Positions 26,001 through 33,913 of a stretch of 64,000 bases of DNA are shown one piece after another. The stretch comes from Mucilaginibacter endophyticus (lineage in GTDB: Bacteria; Bacteroidota; Bacteroidia; Sphingobacteriales; Sphingobacteriaceae). The notes beneath the pieces were generated by a model that did no database searches, had not been told where the DNA came from, and saw only the letters and a program-made list of their open reading frames with translations. Position numbers and translations under genes: made by a program. The stretch's first letter is position 1. Every line of letters begins with the position of its first letter. Location of the stretch: the NCBI RefSeq assembly GCF_003351025.1, contig NZ_QPCG01000007.1, forward strand, positions 62,001 through 126,000, given 5' to 3'.

Positions 26001-26246
26001 ACAAACGGTAGACATATAAGTCATGCCTGGCACACCGTTGATGGCACGCTCCAATGGAGTAGCTACGGCTTTGGCGCACACCTCGGCATTGGCACCGGTG
26101 TAATTGGCTGTTACCGTTACCGATGGCGGTACAATATCAGGGAACTGGGTAACGGGCAGCGTTATTAACGCCAGCACGCCCAGCATGGTAATTATCAATG
26201 AGATAACAAGCGACAGCACTGGCCGCTTTATAAAAGTTTCGAACAT
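23082..26246 (-). CDS. RND multidrug efflux permease (HAE1/AcrB type) with altered proton-relay motif
   Basis: The 1054-residue inner-membrane transporter has 12 TM helices and two large periplasmic loops (about 40-335 and 560-870). TM1 begins IKRPVLSLVISLI. The TM4 relay motif reads GIVVDNAIVVVEAVH, so Asp409 is present but the second acidic residue (AcrB Asp408) is Asn410, coded AAC at 25017-25019. The TM10 Lys is present in GLLGKNAILIVEFA. The homologous pump at 35135-38290 keeps both Asp residues. It is expected to export drugs or other hydrophobic compounds by proton antiport; the substitution may change coupling. It follows the adaptor by 75 bp. Confidence 0.94.
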   Translation of the reverse strand: MFETFIKRPVLSLVISLIITMLGVLALITLPVTQFPDIVPPSVTVTANYTGANAEVCAKAVATPLERAINGVPGMTYMSTVCSNDGLTVIQIYFNVGVDPDQAAVNVQNRVATIIDEMPEEVIKAGVTTEKEVNSMLMYLNIMSQDTSMDEKFIYNFTDINVLQELKRIEGVGRAEIMGAKEYSMRVWLKPDRMMAYKVSTDEVIEAIRAQNVEAAPGKTGQSSDKTPQALQYVLRYPGKFFEPKQYENIVIRAEEDGSVLRLKEIADVEFGSLTYSMVSNTDGKPSASIMIKQRPGSNARDVINNIKTRMAELKESSFPAGMTFNVNYDVSRFLDASIHEVLRTLVEAFILVFIVVFIFLQDFRSTLIPALAVPVALIGSLFFMQMLGFSINLLTLFALVLAIGIVVDNAIVVVEAVHVKMTENHMNAMDATVSAMREISGAIVAITLVMSAVFVPVAFMSGPVGVFYRQFSLTLAISIVISGVNALTLTPALCAIMLKHNPASQKKTLLQRFFGGFNNKYNGLQNKYSTFMTYLSPRKGITLILLAGFFILTWGTSAILPTGFIPTEDQGMLYVNVTTPAGATVERTEQVLKEIEAKTKSMKSIESVSTLSGYSLVNEIAGASYGMAMINLKPWDEREESLDDIIAELTAKTKNIGDASIQFFPPPTVPGFGNASGFEIRVLDKSGQGDLQKAADVTKNFVDALNASPEIAGAFTSFDPNFPQYMISVDQQTAAQKGITVDKAMSTLQTLMGSFYASNFIRFGQMYKVMVQASPEYRSRPEDVLNLQVKNDKGEMVPFSTFIKMEKVFGPEQLTRYNMYTSAMVTGDADKGFSSGDAIKAIERIAAEKLPKGYAFEWSGMTREQILSGNQAIYIFVICLIFVYLLLAAQYESFLLPLPVILSLPTGIFGAFFFLKITGLENNIYAQVALVMLIGLLGKNAILIVEFAIQRQKEGLSVLKAAIEGAVSRLRPILMTSLAFIAGLIPLCVASGAGAMGNRSIGTAAAGGMLMGTIFGLILIPGLYVIFAGLAERNKKKKPATEVVHHELDIVNN

Positions 26247-26321
26247 AGTTTGTTAGGGTAAGTGTACAATAAACCTGTGCCGCGCGTTTACGCGGCCCGA
26301 AAAGGAAGCATGGGCAACTGA

Positions 26322-27464
26322 TTACTTCATTGCCAGCAATGAGTCTTTTGCCATTTTCCTTGGTTTAATGATCATGCCGTCACGTACGTTTTGCGCTCCC
26401 TGAAACAAGATCCTGTCGCCTGCTTTTAAGCCGTCTTTTACAATGTAATAGGTAGAAAAACGGGTTTGCGGCAAAAATGCCTGCATGTGCAGTTTATTAT
26501 CCTTGTCAACTATGTATACGTAGCTTTTATCCTGTATATCAAATACCGATTGCTGTGGCACCATGATCACGCTATCAGCCTTTGTGGAGATAAAAAGCTT
26601 ACCGGTAGCGCCATGTCTTAACAGTTTTTGAGGATTAGGGAACTTTGCCCTGAAGTTGATAGAACCTGTTTTTTGCTCAATTTCGGCTTCTACGGTTTCT
26701 ATTTCGCCCTGGTAGGGGAAGTCCAGTCCATCAGCTAATACCAGCTTAACTTTATCGCTTGTTTGGCCCGGTGCCGATTCTTTTTTGCGGATGTATTGCA
26801 GGTACTCATTTTCCGGGAAGCTGAAGTAAGCATACATTGAGCTGATGTCGGATAAGCTGGTAAGCAAAGTACCCTCATCAATCAAACTGCCCGATTTAAG
26901 CGGGATCCTGTCGATGATGCCATCAAACGGCGCGTGGATATAAGTGTATGCCAGCTGGTCTTCTGCACTTTGTACCATAGAGCGTGCTTCTTCAATGGTC
27001 GCCTTATCAGCATTCATTTTTGACTCGGCAACTTCAAGTTCAGATTTTGATATTACTTTCTTGTCAACCAGTAGTTTAACCCGTACTACCTCAAGTTCTG
27101 TTGCCTTGGCATCGGCCATGGCATTACTCAATGCAGCCTTGGCTTTTGATAGGTTTACTTTAAATTCCTGGTCGTTAAGTTTAAATAATAGCTGGCCTTT
27201 TTTAACCTGTTTGCCTTCATCTATATAAATCTTTTCAAGAAAGCCGCGGACACGTGAACGGATCTCGATATTTTTTTGAGCCTGGATGTCGGCAACGTAT
27301 GATTTTTGAAGAACTGTATCTCTTGTATGTAAAGTTAGCACCGGCAATTGCAGGGTATCTGTAGCAGCGGCTTCGTTACTGGTTTTAGCTTTTGATGAGC
27401 AGCCCGTGACAAATATACCGGCAATTATGGCCAGTAAGGGCATATAAATAATTAACCTTTTCAT
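26322..27464 (-). CDS. RND efflux periplasmic adaptor (membrane fusion protein) lipoprotein
   Basis: The 380-residue adaptor has a lipobox (GIFVTGC) in its signal peptide. It also has a split barrel-sandwich/lipoyl domain (RSRVRGFLEKIYIDEGKQVK and IHAPFDGIIDRIPLKSGSLI) flanking a helical hairpin rich in Ala/Lys/Glu (about 95-160), a beta-barrel domain and a membrane-proximal domain (VPQQSVFDIQDKSYVYIVD). It bridges permease and outer-membrane factor. The frame starts 14 codons further upstream at 27506, but the ATG at 27464 (MKRLIIYMPLL) gives the correct lipoprotein signal. Confidence 0.93.
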   Translation of the reverse strand: MKRLIIYMPLLAIIAGIFVTGCSSKAKTSNEAAATDTLQLPVLTLHTRDTVLQKSYVADIQAQKNIEIRSRVRGFLEKIYIDEGKQVKKGQLLFKLNDQEFKVNLSKAKAALSNAMADAKATELEVVRVKLLVDKKVISKSELEVAESKMNADKATIEEARSMVQSAEDQLAYTYIHAPFDGIIDRIPLKSGSLIDEGTLLTSLSDISSMYAYFSFPENEYLQYIRKKESAPGQTSDKVKLVLADGLDFPYQGEIETVEAEIEQKTGSINFRAKFPNPQKLLRHGATGKLFISTKADSVIMVPQQSVFDIQDKSYVYIVDKDNKLHMQAFLPQTRFSTYYIVKDGLKAGDRILFQGAQNVRDGMIIKPRKMAKDSLLAMK

Positions 27465-27584
27465 TTTTTCCGAATTGGGGGTAATAGGCAAAGCAGTGCA
27501 TATCACGTACTGTTAGCCAATGTTAAATTTGATTGTGTAAAAACAGGGATTTGCCGCGAAACGGCATTTGAACGGAAAAAAGGA

Positions 27585-27986
27585 TCAGAACGGACTGAGC
27601 CTGAAGAGGAAATTATAATATGCAGGCAAGAAGCCTTTTATGGATTTATTCTGATTGTGTTGTTTTTCTACGGTTGATACAACATCTGCCAGTAGAAGCT
27701 GTTGCCCCGGTAATAATGCCGAAGAATAATTTACCCTGCTCGGTAAAAAACGTATGATGTTACGGGTATGGGCAGCTTCGTTACCATCAGAATCGGGCGA
27801 ATCATCCTGTACTTCCTGCTGCTGAATTTGACCAATGATCCTTTGGTGGGTAAGGGAAATTACATCGGCAGCCCGACCTGATTTTTTGTAGTGGGTTAAA
27901 ATTGATTCGGCGTTAGCAGGTGCTACAGCTATTGCAAGCTGGAAAAAAAATAATGCGAAGAATATTTTTTTTATCGACGACCACAT
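27585..27986 (-). CDS. Small secreted protein at the head of the efflux operon, function unknown
   Basis: The 133-residue product has a clear Sec signal peptide (FALFFFQLAIAVAPANA, cleavage before ESIL) and no lipobox. The mature part of about 105 residues is polar, with a Gln/Glu/Asp-rich segment (IGQIQQQEVQDDSPDSDGNE) and ends in FLFRLSPF. No family is recognised. It precedes the adaptor gene by about 120 bp on the same strand and is probably co-transcribed. The sequence TAATTTCG just 5 nt before its ATG is one mismatch from a -7 box. It may be a periplasmic accessory to the pump or an independent stress protein. Confidence 0.65.
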   Translation of the reverse strand: MWSSIKKIFFALFFFQLAIAVAPANAESILTHYKKSGRAADVISLTHQRIIGQIQQQEVQDDSPDSDGNEAAHTRNIIRFLPSRVNYSSALLPGQQLLLADVVSTVEKQHNQNKSIKGFLPAYYNFLFRLSPF

Positions 27987-28234
27987 GATTGCGAAATTAC
28001 CAAAATTTTTGAAGCTATAGAAATGACTTTGTATTTTTTTTGATATAAAATGACTTTATTTTTATTTTTTAATGCTGTTCTTTAGTATTTTATCTTTTTC
28101 TATCTCAATTTTTTATTCAAAAATTAAGTTAATGTTATCAGAACAGTCAAAACTGTTATTTGTTCGGACCTTTTTAAGGTGCTTAACACAAGCGGAAGCA
28201 AACTTTACTCGTTGAATAATTGTATTTTAGCTAC

Positions 28235-29848
28235 ATGCTGCATCACCTTATTATCCAATGTACCTGCTTATTGCTTGTTATTCTGTCTGTTGTAATGCTT
28301 GGGCAGAAGATAAAAATCGCCTATCCCATATTACTTGTACTTATTGGTTTGCCCCTGGGTTTCGTGCCGTTTTTAAAAGGCATTGAAATAAATCCCGATC
28401 TGATCTTCGTGATCTTTTTACCACCCTTACTTTATGAATCTGCCTGGAACACATCCTGGAAAGATTTTTGGAAATGGCGCAGGATAATTTCAAGTTTTGC
28501 ATTCCTAATAGTCATTTTAACCTCATGCTTAATAGCCTTTGTGTCAAATAGCCTAATCGCGGGATTTACTTTACCCCTTGGTTTTCTGCTCGGAGGGATA
28601 ATTTCACCACCTGATGCTGTATCGGCCAGCAATATTCTGAAAAACGTTAAAGTTCCTAAACGATTTGTAGCTATTGTTGAGGGCGAAAGCCTCATGAACG
28701 ATGCATCGAGTTTGGTGATATTCAGGTTTGCACTGGCCGCTGTGCTTACCGGTAAGTTTGCATTTGGCCAGGCCGCCTTGAGCTTTGTTTTAGTGATAGT
28801 AATGGGTATAGTTATCGGCCTGGCTGTGGGCTTGATTTTTTATACCATACACCGGTGGTTGCCAACCACGGCTAATATTGATATTATCCTCACGTTTATA
28901 ACGCCATACGTGATGTACATGGCTGCGGAGGAGTTTCACTTTTCGGGTGTGCTGGCTGTTGTGAGCGGCGGTTTATTCCTTTCATCGCAACGGCAGGTGA
29001 TTTTAAGTTATCGCAGCAGGTTACAGGGGGTAAATGTTTGGGAAACAGTAGCTTTTGTGTTAAATGGTTTTGTTTTTATTTTGATAGGCTTGGAGTTTCC
29101 TGTTATTATAAAAGCGCTCGGACCTGAAGGGGTAAAGCCGGCGATAAATTATAGTTTGATTATAACCGGTGTGTTGATACTGGCCCGCTTGGCAAGTACT
29201 TACGGTGCTACAATATTTACGGTCTTTATCAGCCGGTACATCACTACTGCCGACCCAAGCCCGGGTTGGAAAGGGCCATTATTACTCGGCTGGACGGGTA
29301 TGCGTGGGGTGGTTTCGCTTGCCGCCGCGCTAAGTATCCCTGAGCTTTTACCTTCTGGTGCAGCCTTTCCTCAACGAAACCTTATCCTGTTTATCACATT
29401 CGTTGTCATCATATTTACACTGGTTGTTCAGGGACTTACTTTGCCCATATTAGTAAAACTTGTAAACCTGCCAGATCGTGACTATACAGGTTCACATGAA
29501 CAGCAAAAACAGCTGGTTAGAAAGAAGTTATCAAAGTTGGCTTTACAGATACTTGAAGATAAATATGCCGACCGTTTAGATGGCAATGATATGATCAAGG
29601 CATTCAGACTGAGGCTAAGTGCCGATATGGAACTACTGAAGGATTGGGAAAAAGACAACAGCGAGCAGCGCGCCAGCGAATTTTACCACGATTACCGAAT
29701 GATCTTAAATGATGTTATGGCTCAACAGCGCGATCTGTTGTTAAACCTCAATAAAAAAGAAAACATCAGCGACGAAATTGTAAAGCAGCAATTAGATCTG
29801 CTTGACCTGGAAGAAGAAAAATTGAGGCAGCATTTTGAGGTGGTGTAG
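28235..29848 (+). CDS. CPA1-family Na+(K+)/H+ antiporter
   Basis: The 537-residue inner-membrane antiporter has about 12 TM helices. Family motifs are present: GGIISPPDAVSASNIL with the cation-binding Asp, VEGESLMNDASSLVIFRFAL with the NDxx motif, and GWTGMRGVVSLAAALSIP. A cytoplasmic tail of about 110 residues (from about 430) is Lys/Glu-rich and coiled. The TTG at 28220 in frame is unlikely; the ATG at 28235 (MLHHLIIQ) is chosen. TATTTTAG ends 4 nt before it and may be a degenerate -7 box. The last roughly 30 codons are repeated twice more downstream without a start codon, in tandem units. Confidence 0.93.
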   Translation: MLHHLIIQCTCLLLVILSVVMLGQKIKIAYPILLVLIGLPLGFVPFLKGIEINPDLIFVIFLPPLLYESAWNTSWKDFWKWRRIISSFAFLIVILTSCLIAFVSNSLIAGFTLPLGFLLGGIISPPDAVSASNILKNVKVPKRFVAIVEGESLMNDASSLVIFRFALAAVLTGKFAFGQAALSFVLVIVMGIVIGLAVGLIFYTIHRWLPTTANIDIILTFITPYVMYMAAEEFHFSGVLAVVSGGLFLSSQRQVILSYRSRLQGVNVWETVAFVLNGFVFILIGLEFPVIIKALGPEGVKPAINYSLIITGVLILARLASTYGATIFTVFISRYITTADPSPGWKGPLLLGWTGMRGVVSLAAALSIPELLPSGAAFPQRNLILFITFVVIIFTLVVQGLTLPILVKLVNLPDRDYTGSHEQQKQLVRKKLSKLALQILEDKYADRLDGNDMIKAFRLRLSADMELLKDWEKDNSEQRASEFYHDYRMILNDVMAQQRDLLLNLNKKENISDEIVKQQLDLLDLEEEKLRQHFEVV

Positions 29849-30488
29849 GTTTAGAAAATCACTTTTAGAACAGGGGGCACCTACGGAGCCAATACTCGAT
29901 TGATTTTCCCTACAACCATGGTACTCCTACGGAGTTAGGAAAGCGCACATAGAAAAACTCCGTAGGAGTACCATGTTTATAGAAATTGTAAAGCTAACTC
30001 TAAAAAAAACATCAGCGATGAAATAGTGAAGCAGCAATTAGATCTGCTTGACCTGGAAGAAGAAAAATTGAGGCAGCATTTTGAGGTGGTGTAGGTTTAG
30101 AAATCACTTTTAGAACAGGGGGCACCTACGGAGCCAATACTCGATTGATTTTCCCTACAACCATGGTACTCCTACGGAGTTAGGAAAGCGCACATAGAAA
30201 AACTCCGTAGGAGTACCATGTTTATAGAAATTGTAAAGCTAACTCTAAAAAAAACATCAGCGATGAAATAGTGAAGCAGCAATTAGATCTGCTTGACCTG
30301 GAAGAAGAAAAATTGAGGCAGCATTTTGAGGTGGTGTAGGTTTAGAAATCACTTTTAGAACAGGGGGCACCTACGGAGCCAATACTCGATTGATTTTCCC
30401 TACAACCATGGTACTCCTACGGAGTTAGGAAAGCGCACATAGAAAAACTCCGTAGGAGTACCATGTTTATAGAAATTGTAAAGCTAAC
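29753..30488. repeat. Three tandem 245-bp units containing the antiporter 3' end plus a palindromic element
   Basis: Unit 1 (29753-29998) is the native gene end and the flanking element. Units 2 (29999-30243) and 3 (30244-30488) appear identical to each other and repeat it with a 245-bp period. Each carries the last roughly 30 antiporter codons with stop, then a family A left end (GGGGGCACCTACGGAGCC) and the inner hairpin. Only after unit 3 does the family A right end appear. Unit 1 differs from 2 and 3 by one extra A after the stop and by three synonymous changes in the codons for D, I and V near the left boundary, plus a few differences at the extreme left edge. The copies have no start codon or ribosome-binding site. 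Confidence 0.95.
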
Positions 30489-30507
30489 CTATGGCTCCGT
30501 AGGTGCC
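29876..30507. repeat. Palindromic repeat element, family A copy 2 (internally amplified)
   Basis: The left outer word GGCACCTACGGAGCC (29876-29890) is the exact complement of the right outer word at 30493-30507. The inner 20-bp inverted repeat (29917-29936 with 29956-29975, 19-nt loop) recurs in each tandem unit. Reduced to one unit, the element would span 30366-30507, about 142 bp. The gap from 29849 to 30608 contains nothing else except the dgt promoter. Confidence 0.85.
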
Positions 30508-30577
30508 TCCTTTAACTGTCGATTTCAAATAGGTTTCCCGCCGTTTAAAGGCAATCATTTCTTTCGGGTATAATGGC

Positions 30578-30585
30578 TACTTTTG
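30578..30585 (+). promoter_or_regulatory. -7 promoter box for dgt
   Basis: TACTTTTG, an exact TAnnTTTG match, lies 23 nt before the ATG at 30609, which rules against an upstream start at 30573. Confidence 0.5.
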
Positions 30586-30608
30586 CCGCCTATACACATC
30601 ATACTATC

Positions 30609-31952
30609 ATGAATTGGGATAAACTACTATCAGCGAAGCGCTGGGGTTACGAGGATAAATATATTGCAAACCATATTGATGCCCGATCGGAGTTTCAGCG
30701 GGATTACGACCGGATAATTTTTTCATCGCCATTCAGGAGGTTGCAGAACAAAACCCAGGTATTCCCTTTACCCGGAAGCATTTTTGTACACAATCGGCTT
30801 ACCCATAGTTTGGAAGTGGCCAGTGTAGGCCGCTCGTTAGGTCGTATGCATTTTAACCGGATGCTTAAGGAAGATCCCGAGGTAGAAAAGAAATACCCGC
30901 TGATAAGCGAGATTGGTAATATGATCGCGGCAGCTTGTTTGGCGCATGACCTGGGTAACCCTGCTTTTGGCCACTCAGGCGAATCTGCTATTTCGTATTA
31001 TTTTGCAGAAGGAGCGGGTAAAGATTACAAAGAAACTGTCACCGCTCAGCAATGGGAAGATCTGACCCATTTTGAAGGTAATGCCAATGCCTTACGGTTA
31101 TTAACCCATCAGTTTGCGGGTAAAGGCCGGGGGAGTTTGGCGTTAACATATTCTACCATAGCTTCTATAGCAAAATATCCATGTTCATCTGTAGCCGGGC
31201 ATAAAAAGGGTGTCATCTACCGGAAAAAATACGGTTTCTTCGATTCCGAGCAGCAGGATTTTGAAAAGATAGCTAATGATTTGGGTTTGATCAGGGTAGA
31301 GGGCGATGAACTTATTTACAAAAGGCATCCATTGGTGTACCTTGTTGAGGCCGCTGATGATATTTGCTATAATGTTGTTGACTTGGAGGATGCCCATCGC
31401 CTTAAAATACTCTCCTATGAGGAAGTGAAAGCGCTGCTGATGCCTTTGTGTACTATCCCCAGAATGGAAGAGCGATTGGAAGAGTTTGACGATAGCGATG
31501 CCAAAGTTGGGTATTTGAGGGCGATAGCAATAAATACTTTAGTAAATCAATGCTCTAATCTTTTTTATGACAAACAGGAAGAGATAATGAATGGCGATTT
31601 TAATTCAGCATTGATGGACGCTATTGAAGAACCGCTCCGATCTGCCATGAAAGCAATTGAAAAGGTATCGGTAAAAAAAATCTACAACTATAGTTCGGTA
31701 GTGCAGAAGGAAGTTGCCGGCTATAAAGTAATGGGCGGTTTATTGGAAGAGTTCGTTCCCGCGTATTTAAAAAATAATTCAAAATACCACGAGAAATTGA
31801 TCGAACTGATCCCTAAACAGTTTTTAACCAAAGCCGGGGATGATTATTCAAAGATCCAGACCATTCTTGATTTTGTTTCGGGTATGACAGACCTGTATGC
31901 TGTTGAATTGTTCAGGAAGATCAAGGGGATCTCGTTCCCGTCGATGAGTTGA
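30609..31952 (+). CDS. dgt: Deoxyguanosinetriphosphate triphosphohydrolase-like HD protein
   Basis: The 447-residue HD-domain enzyme hydrolyses dGTP (or other dNTPs) to the nucleoside and tripolyphosphate. The HD residues are visible in FVHNRLTHSLEVASVGR and AACLAHDLGNPAFGHSGE; the C-terminal half has YLVEAADDICYNVVDLEDAH with another metal-site Asp. The N-terminal SPFRRLQNKTQVF is a family hallmark. The ATG at 30609 (MNWDKLL) is chosen because a -7 box lies between it and the upstream in-frame ATG at 30573. The gene ends at a strong hairpin. Confidence 0.92.
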   Translation: MNWDKLLSAKRWGYEDKYIANHIDARSEFQRDYDRIIFSSPFRRLQNKTQVFPLPGSIFVHNRLTHSLEVASVGRSLGRMHFNRMLKEDPEVEKKYPLISEIGNMIAAACLAHDLGNPAFGHSGESAISYYFAEGAGKDYKETVTAQQWEDLTHFEGNANALRLLTHQFAGKGRGSLALTYSTIASIAKYPCSSVAGHKKGVIYRKKYGFFDSEQQDFEKIANDLGLIRVEGDELIYKRHPLVYLVEAADDICYNVVDLEDAHRLKILSYEEVKALLMPLCTIPRMEERLEEFDDSDAKVGYLRAIAINTLVNQCSNLFYDKQEEIMNGDFNSALMDAIEEPLRSAMKAIEKVSVKKIYNYSSVVQKEVAGYKVMGGLLEEFVPAYLKNNSKYHEKLIELIPKQFLTKAGDDYSKIQTILDFVSGMTDLYAVELFRKIKGISFPSMS

Positions 31953-31977
31953 TTATTATTTGCCTAAAAAAATAGTA

Positions 31978-32010
31978 AGACTTACGAAGTTTCAAAAACT
32001 TCGTAAGTCT
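31978..32010. terminator. Hairpin terminator after dgt
   Basis: AGACTTACGAAGTTT (31978-31992) pairs perfectly with 31996-32010 with a 3-nt loop. The sequence resembles a hairpin often found between genes in Bacteroidota, so it may be a mobile or repeated terminator. The T-run is weak. Confidence 0.65.
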
Positions 32011-32075
32011 GGCTTTCACGCGTTTCGTTTTCAATTTAATTCGCAAAATTAGCGTAGGAGCCTTATAATTGCCTT

Positions 32076-32975
32076 ATGCCAAAAGAGATCCTGCCTGTAC
32101 AGACGCATACCATGGAGCAATTGCTTGCTCCGCTTGGCATTACAAGTCAGCATAAAGGCTTGTATGTAACTTCATTTAATCCGAGCGATGTCGAAGTGCC
32201 AATTCTGTACCCTTTCCGGTCAGATCATTTTTCTTTTACGCTGGTTCATGAAGGCGATTTTTCCATCAATGTAGGCCTATTGGAGTATAATGTAAAAAAG
32301 GACAACATTCTGCTCATCGCGCCAAATACCGTTCGCCAGTTTCTTAACGTTTCGCCGGATTGTCGGCTTACCTCTGTCATATTTACATCGGCCTATTTAT
32401 CAGCAACCAGTATACACACCAAAAATGTTGAGGCATTTGATTTTTTATCGTCGCAGGTTAGCCCATTGTTGGTTACCGGTGAAAAGTCAATGGCCCCGCT
32501 TACGGCAATCCTAAATATTATTGAAAGTAAAATAGACATCTGCGATGAGCTTGCTTTTCGGGATGAAGTATTATTGAATCTTTTCACCGGTTTTATTTAT
32601 GAGGTAAGTGCCTTATATAAAAAGCAGGAAAAATTAGAAGGGATAAAAGGCACACGTAAGGAGGAATTAACTTTTCGTTTCCTGAAGACCCTGCCGCAGC
32701 ATTTCAAGACGGAAAGAAGCGTGCAGGCTTATGCCGCTATGTTAAATATAACCCCTAAATACCTTTCCCAAACTGTAAAAGAGGTAACAGGTAAAACAGC
32801 AGGCGAGTTTATTGATGAAATAGTGATCATGGAGGCGAAGGTAGCCTTAAATGATCCGGCATTGACCATAGCCCAGGTAGCAGCGTATCTCAACTTTGCC
32901 GACCAATTCTTTTTCAGTAAGTTTTTCAAAAAACAATGCGGTATCAGTCCCAGTAAATATCGCCAAACCCCTTAA
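32076..32975 (+). CDS. AraC-family transcriptional regulator
   Basis: The 299-residue regulator has an N-terminal cupin-like sensing domain (about 20-120; VHEGDFSINVGLLEYNVKKD, then NILLIAPNTVRQFLNVSP) and a C-terminal double helix-turn-helix (about 200-297; SVQAYAAMLNITPKYLSQTV and LTIAQVAAYLNFADQFFFSK, ending CGISPSKYRQTP). The start is the ATG at 32076; TATAATTG, one mismatch from a -7 box, ends 4 nt before it. The neighbours (dgt upstream, a TetR-led efflux operon downstream) do not reveal its target, though it might co-control the pump. Confidence 0.9.
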   Translation: MPKEILPVQTHTMEQLLAPLGITSQHKGLYVTSFNPSDVEVPILYPFRSDHFSFTLVHEGDFSINVGLLEYNVKKDNILLIAPNTVRQFLNVSPDCRLTSVIFTSAYLSATSIHTKNVEAFDFLSSQVSPLLVTGEKSMAPLTAILNIIESKIDICDELAFRDEVLLNLFTGFIYEVSALYKKQEKLEGIKGTRKEELTFRFLKTLPQHFKTERSVQAYAAMLNITPKYLSQTVKEVTGKTAGEFIDEIVIMEAKVALNDPALTIAQVAAYLNFADQFFFSKFFKKQCGISPSKYRQTP

Positions 32976-33008
32976 TAATTATCAGTCATTTTATTTGGAT
33001 GGGTGCCG

Positions 33009-33076
33009 TTGTAATTTTAATTACAAAGCGATAGTATCGTTGTAATAGTATAATCAAAATTACTATTCTATTACAA
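33009..33076. promoter_or_regulatory. Operator region with four TTGTAAT half-sites upstream of the TetR-led efflux operon
   Basis: TTGTAATTTTAATTACAA at 33009-33026 is a perfect palindrome (8-bp arms). A second, wider pair follows: TTGTAATAG at 33040-33048 and its complement CTATTACAA at 33068-33076. The region lies about 145-210 bp before the TetR start and is the likeliest autoregulatory operator. A single TTGTAATT also occurs at about 39904, ahead of the TetR gene at 39981. Confidence 0.5.
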
Positions 33077-33221
33077 TCTTTTTATCGAAAACGACTTTTT
33101 GACATATTGCGCCATCTTTTAAACATTCTGCAAAAACGATAATTGGGGCAATTTTGCCCTGTCATCAATTTTTGGTGCAGCCGGGCATAATAGTGTGCCT
33201 GGTTAAATGCCGTTTGTTTTT

Positions 33222-33809
33222 ATGCCAATAAGGGATACCGGTGCCGAGCAGTTAATTAAGAATACCGCCAAGCACATTTTTTTTGCCGAAGGCAGGCTAC
33301 ACGCCAATACCCAGGATATTGCCGATGCAGCCGGAGTGAGCCGCACGTTGTTAAATTACTATTTCCGCACCAAGGATATTTTAATTGAACAGGTGTTTAA
33401 AGAAGCTATGCTTGCTTTAACTACGCGCCTTGATGCTGTAATGGCTTCCGATCTGCCGTTTAAACAGAAGATCGAAAATTTTATCGATCTGTTTTTAACC
33501 GAGGCCAACGCTTATCCATACCAGGAAACTTTTCTGATCACCGAACTCAATTCAAATAGCTGTAAATACACCAACGAGGTTAAGCCCCATCATATCCAGA
33601 TGTTCCTGGAGCAGATCAAAGCCGAAATGGAAGCCGGCAACATTGAAAGCATGAACCCTGTACACTTTGTGCTTAACCTGTTCTCGCTGATGTCGTACCC
33701 GCTTATTATGAGCCCCATCTACAAAAAGGCTTTCGAACTAAGCAATGAGGGTTATGCCTGCCTCATCAACGAGCGAAAGAAGATGATCTGTAAAATGATT
33801 TTCCAATAA
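33222..33809 (+). CDS. TetR-family transcriptional repressor of the second efflux operon
   Basis: The 195-residue regulator has a TetR N-terminal helix-turn-helix (AEQLIKNTAKHIFFAEGRLH, then NTQDIADAAGVSRTLLNYYF) and an alpha-helical ligand domain. An in-frame ATG at 33207 is an alternative start. It is the first gene before an adaptor-permease-channel cassette on the same strand (about 105-bp gap) and almost certainly represses that cassette until an effector, probably a pump substrate, binds. Confidence 0.9.
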   Translation: MPIRDTGAEQLIKNTAKHIFFAEGRLHANTQDIADAAGVSRTLLNYYFRTKDILIEQVFKEAMLALTTRLDAVMASDLPFKQKIENFIDLFLTEANAYPYQETFLITELNSNSCKYTNEVKPHHIQMFLEQIKAEMEAGNIESMNPVHFVLNLFSLMSYPLIMSPIYKKAFELSNEGYACLINERKKMICKMIFQ

Positions 33810-33913
33810 AAAATTTACCCCGTTATTAACGCATTTGTCAAACAGAATAATTAACACACATACCTGCAATGCCTTTTATATCAATTCAATCCAATAGCTA
33901 CAAGTTTATATTT

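Noticed and set aside
29999..30335. Extra small genes in tandem units 2 and 3
   Set aside because: They repeat the antiporter C-terminus with its stop but have no start codon; untranslated fragments.
29999..30488. CRISPR-like array at the tandem units
   Set aside because: Units are 245 bp, directly adjacent, without spacers or cas genes; they are duplicated gene-tail segments.
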